From Bradyrhizobium genosp. L (GTDB taxonomy: Bacteria > Pseudomonadota > Alphaproteobacteria > Rhizobiales > Xanthobacteraceae), in the NCBI RefSeq assembly GCF_015624485.1, contig NZ_CP061378.1, positions 2,170,001 through 2,234,000 on the forward strand: DNA of 64,000 nt. Reading direction: 5' to 3'. Below the pieces are notes generated by a model. The model worked only from the letters and a program-made list of their open reading frames with translations, ran no database searches and was not told the origin of the DNA. The position numbers were made by a program, and so were the translations under genes. Shown piece after piece: positions 37,143 through 44,004 of the stretch. Within the stretch, counting starts at the first letter, position 1, and each line of letters starts with the position of its first letter.

Positions 37143-37843
37143 AGCTCACGGTGAAGGACCTCAACAGCTTCTACGGCCCCGCGCATATCCTGTTCGACAT
37201 TGCCCTCGAAGTCGGTGAGGGCGAGGTGGTGGCGCTGCTCGGGCGCAATGGTGCCGGCAAGTCGACCACGTTCCGCTCGATCGTCGGCCTGGTCGAGAAC
37301 CGCTCCGGCCGCATCGTGTTCGAGGGCAGGGACGTCTCGCGCGAGCCGACACACGCGATCGTGCGCGGCGGCCTCGGCTATGTGCCGGAGGAGCGGCGTA
37401 TCTTCACCGACCTGACGGTCGAGGAAAATCTCGAGGTCGGCCGCCAGCCGAAACGATCAGGCGCGCCGCAATGGGACCGCGACAAACTGTTCAAGCTGTT
37501 CCCCAACCTCGGCGAGATGCGCGGACGGCCCGGCGGCCGCATGAGCGGCGGCGAGCAGCAGATGCTGACGATCGCGCGCACGCTGATGGGCAATCCGTCG
37601 CTGGTGCTGCTGGATGAACCCTCCGAGGGGCTGTCGCCAAAGATCGTCGAGCAGATGGTCGACGCGATCCTGAAAATGAAGAAGGAAGGCGTCTCTATCG
37701 TGGTCTCCGAGCAGAATTTGCATTTTGCCCGGCTGATCTCGGATCGCGCCTATATCATCGAGCGCGGCCGGATCTGCTTCGGCGGCACCATGGCCGAACT
37801 CGATGCGCGTCCGGACATCCGCGACGCGCATCTGTCGCTGTAG
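37139..37843 (+). CDS. LivF-type ABC transporter ATPase
   Basis: A 234-residue ATPase with Walker A GRNGAGKST, signature MSGGEQQMLTIARTLM and Walker B LVLLDEPSEGLSP, and the LivF-like C-terminus DARPDIRDAHLSL. It overlaps the LivG gene by ATGA and completes the transporter set of binding protein, fused permease and two ATPases. The MarR gene follows 14 bases later. Confidence 0.92.
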   Translation: MKLTVKDLNSFYGPAHILFDIALEVGEGEVVALLGRNGAGKSTTFRSIVGLVENRSGRIVFEGRDVSREPTHAIVRGGLGYVPEERRIFTDLTVEENLEVGRQPKRSGAPQWDRDKLFKLFPNLGEMRGRPGGRMSGGEQQMLTIARTLMGNPSLVLLDEPSEGLSPKIVEQMVDAILKMKKEGVSIVVSEQNLHFARLISDRAYIIERGRICFGGTMAELDARPDIRDAHLSL

Positions 37844-37857
37844 GGACGGACGGGACC

Positions 37858-38313
37858 ATGGCGAAGAGCGCGGTACAGAAGCGAAGCGCGAAGGCGGCGA
37901 AGCCGCTTTACGTGCTGGACGAGCAGATCGGTTTCATCCTGCGCCAGGTGTCGCAGCGCCACGCCGTGATCTTCGCCCGCGAGATCGGCATCAATCTGAC
38001 GCCGACGCAGTGGGCCGCGCTGTCGAAACTGTCCGAGGTCGGCCCATGCTCGCAGAACCAGCTGGGACGGCTGACCTCGATGGATGTCGCGACCATCAAG
38101 GGCGTGATCGACCGCCTCACCGCGCGCGGGCTGACGGAGACTGCACCCGATCCCGACGACGGCCGCCGGCTGATGGTGAGCCTGACGCGCGCCGGCGTGC
38201 AGATGGCCGAGAAAGCCGCGCCGAATGCGCTGACGATCTCGAAGGAAACGCTGGCCCCGCTCGACGCCAAGGAGCGCGAGACGCTGATGGCGCTGCTGGG
38301 CAGGTTGCGCTAG
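37858..38313 (+). CDS. MarR-family transcriptional regulator, probable repressor of the nicotinate genes
   Basis: The 151-residue protein has a winged helix with NQLGRLTSMDVATIKGVIDRL as the recognition region and the wing APDPDDGRRLMVSLT. It is the last gene of the hnr operon, so it would be autoregulated by the operator at 30012-30031. P. putida NicR, a MarR-type repressor of nic genes, is a functional precedent. The ligand might be nicotinate or 6-hydroxynicotinate. Binding to the GTATAC palindromes is an inference. Confidence 0.82.
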   Translation: MAKSAVQKRSAKAAKPLYVLDEQIGFILRQVSQRHAVIFAREIGINLTPTQWAALSKLSEVGPCSQNQLGRLTSMDVATIKGVIDRLTARGLTETAPDPDDGRRLMVSLTRAGVQMAEKAAPNALTISKETLAPLDAKERETLMALLGRLR

Positions 38314-38364
38314 CACAAATCCATCACCGTCGTCCTGAGCTACGAAAGTCGCCACACGCTCCAC

Positions 38365-38488
38365 CGTCGTCCCGGCGAAGGCCGGGACCCATACTCCGCA
38401 GCGGATGTAGTGGGCGGGACTCGTCGTTCCACCGGCGCGCAACAATGATCTTCGGTGGTTATGGGTCCCGGCCTTCGCCGGGACGACG
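38365..38488. repeat. Paired-arm palindromic repeat, copy 3 (inverted orientation)
   Basis: Perfect 28-base arms at 38365-38392 and 38461-38488. The inner sequence next to the right arm (GCGCAACAATGATCTTCGG) is the reverse complement of the left inner sequence of copies 2 and 4, so this copy lies the other way round and the other half of its centre has diverged. It is located between convergent marR and ena genes. Confidence 0.82.
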
Positions 38489-38520
38489 CTGAATGTTTGG
38501 TGCGGCTCGCCTTCCGCAAG

Positions 38521-39717
38521 CTACTTCGCCACGATCTCCGGCACCTTGCCCGCAGGCGGCGTATTGCGGCTGCGCTGGGTGCGGACGATGCCGTCGATGA
38601 TGGTCATGCCGATGCCGGGGAGGTCGCCGAGCTGCACGCTCTCCAGGATGTTCTTGCCCGGCGAGTGCTGCGCCTTGTCCATCAGCACGAAATCGGCGGA
38701 GCGGCCGACCTCGATCAGGCCGCAATCGAGCTCGCGCATCCGCGCGGTGTTGCCGGTGGCGAGGCAGAATGCGAGCTCCGCCGGCAGGTCGCCGAGCGAA
38801 GACAAGAGCGACACCATCCGCAAGATGCCGAGCGGCTGCACGCCGGAGCCGGCCGGGGCGTCGGTGCCGAGGATGACGCGATGCAGGTCGCCCATCTCGC
38901 GCGCGGTGCGCAAGGTGAACAGCGCGGAGCGCTCGTTGCCGTTGTGCACCAATTCCAGCCCGCGCTTGCAGCCCTCGCAGATGCAGCGGATCTGGTCGTC
39001 GGGTAGCGCCGTGTGACCGCCGTTGATGTGGCCGACCACGTCGGTGTCGGCTTCGAGCACCACGTCCTTGTCGATCAGGCCGGAGCCGGGGATGGAGGGC
39101 CCGCCGGTGTGGATCGTGCTCTGAATGCCGTATTTGCGCGCCCAGCCGACCATCTTGCGCGCCGTCGGGCCGTCCTTGACGCCGCCGAGCCCGACTTCGC
39201 CGAGCAGCTTGACGCCAGCCGCCGCCATTTCCTTGAAATCGTCCTCGACCATCTCGCATTCGATCACCGGCGCGCCGGCATGCACCTTCACGCCGCCGGG
39301 CCGCAGCGTCCAGAACGCCCGCTGCGCGAAGATCGCCATCGCCTTCAGCCCGACCACGTCGCGCGGTCGGCCGGGCATGTGCACCTCGCCGGCTGATATC
39401 ATGGTGGTGACGCCGCCGTGCAGATAGCTGTCGATCCAGTTGATCTGGTTCTGCCGCGGCGTCCAGTCGCCGGCGACGGGGTGGACGTGGCTGTCGATCA
39501 GGCCGGGCGCGACCGTGGTGCCGTTGGCGTCGACGATGGTCGTCGCGCCGTCGGTATTGACGTCCTTGAGGCGGCCGATCGCAGTGATCTTGCCGTTCTC
39601 GGCTGTGATGGTGTCGGCGTCCAGGATCGGCTTCTCCAGGGCCCCCGACAGCAACAGCCCGATATTGCGGATCACCAGCTTGCTGGGGCCGGTGGCCTGG
39701 GGCGCGTCATGAGCCAT
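38521..39717 (-). CDS. ena: Enamidase (6-oxo-1,4,5,6-tetrahydronicotinate amidohydrolase)
   Basis: The ATG at 39717 follows GGAAGGA and gives 398 residues. It is an amidohydrolase-superfamily enzyme with the metal motif DSHVHP (His77, His79), further ligands probably Glu in GEVGLGG, His in STIHTGG and GHINGGH, and the late Asp in GTDAPAGSG. It resembles the Eubacterium barkeri enamidase, which opens tetrahydro-oxonicotinate to 2-formylglutarate and ammonia, the step after the hnr reaction. The operator-bearing intergenic region separates it from the divergent ferredoxin reductase gene. Confidence 0.82.
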   Translation of the reverse strand: MAHDAPQATGPSKLVIRNIGLLLSGALEKPILDADTITAENGKITAIGRLKDVNTDGATTIVDANGTTVAPGLIDSHVHPVAGDWTPRQNQINWIDSYLHGGVTTMISAGEVHMPGRPRDVVGLKAMAIFAQRAFWTLRPGGVKVHAGAPVIECEMVEDDFKEMAAAGVKLLGEVGLGGVKDGPTARKMVGWARKYGIQSTIHTGGPSIPGSGLIDKDVVLEADTDVVGHINGGHTALPDDQIRCICEGCKRGLELVHNGNERSALFTLRTAREMGDLHRVILGTDAPAGSGVQPLGILRMVSLLSSLGDLPAELAFCLATGNTARMRELDCGLIEVGRSADFVLMDKAQHSPGKNILESVQLGDLPGIGMTIIDGIVRTQRSRNTPPAGKVPEIVAK

Positions 39718-39769
39718 GGGATGGTTTCCTTCCGATTCTGCCGAAATTGCCCGCGAATTTGAGCCCGCC

Positions 39770-39840
39770 TTGACTTTCCGATCAAGCCGGATTATTCGTT
39801 TGTATACGAATGATCGTATACAAACGATCCGGCCGGTCAA
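39770..39840. promoter_or_regulatory. Divergent ena/fpr promoters with double GTATAC operator
   Basis: A perfect inverted repeat of 14-base arms (TCGTTTGTATACGA at 39796-39809 and its complement at 39814-39827, spacer ATGA) contains two GTATAC cores. For fpr, TTGACT (39770-39775), 17 bases and TATTCG (39793-39798) form a possible promoter. For ena on the minus strand, TTGACC (39840-39835), 16 bases and TACGAT (39818-39813) do. Both -10 boxes overlap the repeat, as expected of a repressor site shared with nicA and hnr. Confidence 0.65.
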
Positions 39841-39887
39841 CGGGTTTCGAGCCCTTCCCGCCGCAGCACAGATCAGGGATTGGTGCG

Positions 39888-40661
39888 ATGAGCAATTTCA
39901 ACCAGGAAAGCGTCCTCAGCGTTCATCACTGGACCGACACGCTGTTCTCCTTCAAGACCACCCGCAATCCCTCGTTCCGCTTCCGCAATGGCGAGTTCAC
40001 CATGATCGGGCTCAAGGTCGGCGAGAAGCCGCTGCTGCGCGCCTACAGCGTCGCCAGCGCCAATTACGAGGACACGCTCGAATTCTTCTCGATCAAGGTT
40101 CCCGACGGCCCGCTGACCTCGCGCCTCCAGCATCTCAAGCAAGGCGACGAGATCATCGTCAGCCGCAAGGCCACCGGCACGCTCGTCATCGACAACCTCG
40201 AGGACGGCCGCAACCTCTATCTGGTCGGAACCGGCACCGGGCTCGCGCCGTTCCTCAGCGTGATCAAGGATCCCGAGACCTACGACCGCTTCGAGAAGGT
40301 CGTGCTGCTGCATGGCTGCCGCAAGGTGAGGGAGCTCGCCTATGGCGAGATGATCACCGAGACGCTGCCGAAGGACGAATTGATCGGCGACCTCGTGCGC
40401 GAGCAGCTGATCTATTACCCGACCGTGACCCGCGATCCTTTCCGCAACCGCGGCCGCATCACCGACCTCATCACATCGGGGAAGCTGTTCGCCGATATCG
40501 GCCTGCCGGCGCTCGACGCCGCGCATGACCGCGTCATGATCTGCGGCTCGCCGGCGCTGGTCGCCGACACCCGCACGCTGCTCAATGGCCGCGGTTTCGT
40601 CGAAGGTAACCACGGCGAGCCGGCGCAGTTCGTGGTCGAGAAGGCGTTCGCCGAGCGCTAG
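39888..40661 (+). CDS. fpr: Ferredoxin-NADP+ reductase
   Basis: The ATG at 39888 follows CAGGGA. The 257-residue flavoprotein has the FAD motif RAYSVASANYED near residue 52, NADP-binding GTGTGLAPF near 113, MICGSPALVADTR near 215 and ends EKAFAER as bacterial Fpr proteins do. It would deliver electrons from NADPH to ferredoxin. In this setting it probably feeds the ferredoxin-dependent hnr reductase. No ferredoxin gene lies next to it, so the carrier must be encoded elsewhere. Its stop overlaps the convergent soxA stop region. Confidence 0.9.
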   Translation: MSNFNQESVLSVHHWTDTLFSFKTTRNPSFRFRNGEFTMIGLKVGEKPLLRAYSVASANYEDTLEFFSIKVPDGPLTSRLQHLKQGDEIIVSRKATGTLVIDNLEDGRNLYLVGTGTGLAPFLSVIKDPETYDRFEKVVLLHGCRKVRELAYGEMITETLPKDELIGDLVREQLIYYPTVTRDPFRNRGRITDLITSGKLFADIGLPALDAAHDRVMICGSPALVADTRTLLNGRGFVEGNHGEPAQFVVEKAFAER

Positions 40662-41431
40662 GGCCTGACCGCCGGCGTCTCGATGGGCATGCCGCGCGCC
40701 CGTGTCATCAGATAGAGCTCCAGCTCGACCAGCTCCGGCGAGCCATAGTCGTATGGCTGCGCGCGGATGCCGGTGATGCAGGCGCGCAAGCGCCGCTGCA
40801 ACGATCCGAGCGATTGCCATTCCAGCCGGTAGAGCGGGTAGCCCGTCGGCTGTCCCTGCGTGATCGGGGAACCGGCGAGCTTCTTGTCCCAATTATCATC
40901 ATGGCAATTGGCGCAGGCGAGATTGAGCTGGCCTTGCCGCTGGGTGAACAGCTGATGCCCCTTCGCGATGAACGGCGTGAGCTCCGGATCGTCGCCGGTC
41001 TCGATCGGCATGCCCCGCGATTGCTCCGCGACATAGGCCGTCAGCGCCAATAGCTCGCGGCTCTCATAGGCAAATGGCGTCGCGTGCTGATGGTTGCTGC
41101 GGCAGAGGTTGATGCGGCCTTCGAGATCGAGCGGCTTGCCGAGCGTTTGCTCGAACGCCGGATAGTGCGCCGCGACGCCCTTCATGCCGGCGCGCGCGTC
41201 GCCATGGCAATCGGCGCAAGCCTTGTCCGCGGCGCCGGCCCTGCGTTTCCACAGCGCTTCGCCGTCGAGCACAAAGAGCATACCGGGATTGGCGGTATCC
41301 TCGTCCTGCATGGCCCTGCTGTCCGGGCCCATGAAGCTGGAACCGGAGCGGCGCTCGGCCTGCGGGATTTCAGTGGCAAGCGCCGCGCTTGCGACCGCCG
41401 TCAAAACCACGATGCAGCCGAAAAGCTTCAT
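40658..41431 (-). CDS. soxA: SoxA diheme cytochrome c
   Basis: A 257-residue exported protein (signal peptide residues 1-20, ending near ALATE). Two heme motifs are CADCH and CANCH, and Cys in LRRLRACITGIRAQ is the expected cysteine ligand at the SoxAX active site. With SoxX it joins thiosulfate to the SoxYZ carrier in the periplasm. Its ATG overlaps the soxZ stop as ATGA, and it is the last gene of the cluster. Confidence 0.88.
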   Translation of the reverse strand: MKLFGCIVVLTAVASAALATEIPQAERRSGSSFMGPDSRAMQDEDTANPGMLFVLDGEALWKRRAGAADKACADCHGDARAGMKGVAAHYPAFEQTLGKPLDLEGRINLCRSNHQHATPFAYESRELLALTAYVAEQSRGMPIETGDDPELTPFIAKGHQLFTQRQGQLNLACANCHDDNWDKKLAGSPITQGQPTGYPLYRLEWQSLGSLQRRLRACITGIRAQPYDYGSPELVELELYLMTRARGMPIETPAVRP

Positions 41432-41748
41432 TCGACCGTGATCGAAGCCTGTGCGGTCTCCGAAAATCCCTTGTCGCCGATCCATTCGAACTCGAACTTG
41501 CCGCTCTCCGTCACCGTCGTGAAGAAGGTGATGAACGGGTTGGCCGCAATCGCCGGATAGAGATCGGCGCGAAAGATCTCCGCGCCTTTGAAGCGGCAGC
41601 TAAAGCTCGTGATGATGTCGCGCGGCACCACGTCGCCGGAGGCGGTGTGGCGATAGCCGGTCTCCATGATGTGCGACATCAGCGTCTTGATCTCGATGAT
41701 GTCGCCGCGTTTGGCCTTCGCCGGCACGTTGATCAGGGCCGACGGCAT
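41428..41748 (-). CDS. soxZ: SoxZ thiosulfate-carrier subunit
   Basis: A 106-residue beta-sandwich protein of normal length, with the SoxZ pattern VPAKAKRGDIIEIKTLMSH, MVETGYR-like HIMETGYRHTASGDVVPRDII and the end FSETAQASITVE. It has no signal of its own and is carried out bound to SoxY. Start shares one base with soxY stop and stop overlaps soxA start. Confidence 0.92.
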   Translation of the reverse strand: MPSALINVPAKAKRGDIIEIKTLMSHIMETGYRHTASGDVVPRDIITSFSCRFKGAEIFRADLYPAIAANPFITFFTTVTESGKFEFEWIGDKGFSETAQASITVE

Positions 41749-42227
41749 CAGATCGCCTCCTCGGTGCAGGCGGCGAGCGTCACCACGACGTCTGCGGTCG
41801 CCGACCAGAAGGTGTCGTCGGAGAGCCGGGCGATCGCGGTCACCTTCTGGCTGTCGGCCAGCCTGATGCGAGTCGAGACCTGGGCGCGGCCGGCACGCGG
41901 GTTCAGATAGAAATTGCCGACGTTCGGCTGCGGGTTCTTCTCGTTGAAGACGTGGATGCTCTTGACGTGGTCGTCCGCCGTCATTGGGCTGGCGACGCTG
42001 ACCGTCAGCGGCACGGTGTTGCCGTTCTCGACCAGCGGCGGGATCTCGAGCTTGACCTTGCCGGTCCGCACATTGGCTTCGCCGACGACATTGCGGATCG
42101 CGGCCGATAGCATCGCCGGCGTCGCTTCGGCCGGCCGCATGATCACGACCGGGATAGCGCCCGCCACGACGGCGCCACCGGTCAGGCCCAGGAACGTCCG
42201 GCGCGTGCTGTGATCGGAATTCGCCAT
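41748..42227 (-). CDS. soxY: SoxY sulfur-carrier subunit with unusual C-terminus
   Basis: The 159-residue protein has a Tat signal (STRRTFLGLTGGAVVAGA) and the SoxY segment KSIHVFNEKNPQPNVGNFYL. SoxY normally ends in GGCGG, whose cysteine carries the sulfur substrate on a flexible arm. Here the tail is TLAACTEEAI, with Cys154 kept but glycine neighbours replaced and five residues added. Carrier function is plausible but altered flexibility is expected. Confidence 0.85.
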   Translation of the reverse strand: MANSDHSTRRTFLGLTGGAVVAGAIPVVIMRPAEATPAMLSAAIRNVVGEANVRTGKVKLEIPPLVENGNTVPLTVSVASPMTADDHVKSIHVFNEKNPQPNVGNFYLNPRAGRAQVSTRIRLADSQKVTAIARLSDDTFWSATADVVVTLAACTEEAI

Positions 42228-42235
42228 GTCTTATC

Positions 42236-42685
42236 CTAGTTCCGCAACGTCACCAGATAGGCCACGATATCCTCGATCTGCTCCGCCGACAGGATCGGCT
42301 TGCCGCGCCATGCGGTGCCGACGCGCGTCAGCCCATCGAGACGATAGTAGGACGGCATGATCGTCGCCGCATTGAGCCGCGACGCATCCACCAGCCGGAG
42401 CCGCAACTGCCCCTCCGACCAGCGGCTGCCGCTGCCGGCGAGGTTCGGCGCGAGGTCGCCCTGGAAGGCCTGTTCGGGAAATGGGCCGCTGTGGCAGAGG
42501 ATGCAAGTGGAGGAACGCTCGACGACCAGCGCGCGGCCGCGGCTTGCGTCGCCTTTGGTTCCCGTCAGGGAATCCGCGATCGCATCGCCGGCCACCGCAT
42601 AGGGACGCAGGCCCTCCGCCGCTGCCATCGCGCAGGTTGCGAACGAGGCCGCGGCGAGCAGCGTCACCAGGAAGGGTCTAGCCAA
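42236..42685 (-). CDS. soxX: SoxX monoheme cytochrome c
   Basis: A 149-residue exported protein with heme motif CILCH and the late Met in TIMPSYYRLDGLTRV as probable axial ligand. I favour the TTG start at 42685, which gives a signal peptide and has GGGGGA six bases upstream; it overlaps the end of soxF by eight bases. SoxX pairs with SoxA. Confidence 0.85.
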   Translation of the reverse strand: MARPFLVTLLAAASFATCAMAAAEGLRPYAVAGDAIADSLTGTKGDASRGRALVVERSSTCILCHSGPFPEQAFQGDLAPNLAGSGSRWSEGQLRLRLVDASRLNAATIMPSYYRLDGLTRVGTAWRGKPILSAEQIEDIVAYLVTLRN

Positions 42686-43949
42686 AGGCGTCCCCCGTGA
42701 TCGTCTTGAACCAGTCCAGCGCCCGTTCGGCCTCGCGCCGGCGCATCTCGGGCGAGGCGTCGACCGGGCTCGTGGTCACCTCCGCCTCGGCGTATTGATC
42801 CTCCTTCGGCTGATAGATGCCCTTCAGCGAGAACGCATAGCCCGGTGCCACCGTGTTGTAGCAGGCACCGTCGAGCCGCGGCGTCTCGGGCGGTTTGCCC
42901 GCGAGCGCATTCACGATCGCCGCCGCGCAGGCACGGCCCTGCGCGGCCGCGGCGGAGGCGGATTTCGGGATGCCGCCGGCGATGCAGGCATCGCCGATGA
43001 CGTGGATATTGGGCACGCGTTTGGAGGCGAATGTGACCGGATCGATCGGGCACCAGCCGGTATGGTCGGCGGCGCCTGCGATCTCGGCAATGCGGCCGGC
43101 GCGCTGCGGCGGAATCACATTGGCGACCGCGGCGCTGTAGTTACCGAAATCGGTGACGATCTCGTTGGTCGCCGGATTGACGGACGTTACGCGGCCACCC
43201 TGCGACAGCGCGATCCGCTCGATCATGCCGGGATAGAGCTCCTTCCAGGCGGCCTCGAACAGCTTCTGCTGCGAATAATTGTCCTTGGCATCGAGCACCA
43301 GGATCTTCGAACGCGGCTTGTTCGCCTGCAGGTAATGCGCGATCAGGCTGGCGCGCTCGTAGGGCGCGGGCGGGCAGCGCATCGGCGCGGCGGGGACGGC
43401 AATCACAACCAGGCCGCCGTCGTCCATGGCTTCGAGCTGCCTGCGCAACAGCGCCGTCTGCTCGCCGGCCTTCCAGGCATGCGGCATCTGGACCGACGCC
43501 GCCTCGTCATAGCCTGACAGGGCGTCGAAACGCAGCTCGATGCCCGGCGCGAGCACCAGCCGGTCGTAGGACAGCGTCGTGCCGTCGCCGAAGCCGATCG
43601 TGCGCGCCTGCGCATCGACCTTGGTGGCGGCCTGCGCGGCGACCGTGATGCCGTCGGCCGCAACCTTGTCGTAGGTGAATTGCTGCGCGCGAAGCTCGCG
43701 CAGGCCGGCGATCACCTCGTTGCTGAACGGGCAGGCGGTGAACGTCGTGTTCGGCTCGATCAGCGTGATCTGCAATTTCGGATCGAGCCGCCGCAGCGCC
43801 CGCGCGCAGGACGCGCCGCCAAAGCCGCCGCCGATCACCGCGATCCGCGCGGCGCCTTGCGCCAATGACGGACGCGCCAGCGCCGCGGCTGCGATGGCAG
43901 CCGCGCCACGGACGACATCCCTGCGCGTCTGAAGACGCGTGACGGTCAT
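42678..43949 (-). CDS. soxF: Sulfide dehydrogenase-type flavoprotein (SoxF/FccB)
   Basis: The ATG at 43949 gives 423 residues with a twin-arginine signal (TRRDVVRGAAAIAAAALA). FAD motifs are IAVIGGGFGGASCARAL near residue 38 and IHVIGDACIAGGIPKSA near 325. Redox cysteines are in TACPFSN and WCPIDP. It matches the flavocytochrome c sulfide dehydrogenase large subunit, which oxidises sulfide in the periplasm. The usual cytochrome subunit is not adjacent. It leads the sox genes and follows a molybdenum hydroxylase gene by 55 bases. Confidence 0.88.
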   Translation of the reverse strand: MTVTRLQTRRDVVRGAAAIAAAALARPSLAQGAARIAVIGGGFGGASCARALRRLDPKLQITLIEPNTTFTACPFSNEVIAGLRELRAQQFTYDKVAADGITVAAQAATKVDAQARTIGFGDGTTLSYDRLVLAPGIELRFDALSGYDEAASVQMPHAWKAGEQTALLRRQLEAMDDGGLVVIAVPAAPMRCPPAPYERASLIAHYLQANKPRSKILVLDAKDNYSQQKLFEAAWKELYPGMIERIALSQGGRVTSVNPATNEIVTDFGNYSAAVANVIPPQRAGRIAEIAGAADHTGWCPIDPVTFASKRVPNIHVIGDACIAGGIPKSASAAAAQGRACAAAIVNALAGKPPETPRLDGACYNTVAPGYAFSLKGIYQPKEDQYAEAEVTTSPVDASPEMRRREAERALDWFKTITGDAFG

Positions 43950-44004
43950 GCGGGACAATCCGGAAAATGAAGCGGCGGCCGGTGAGCCGCCGCCTCTCGC
44001 TTCA

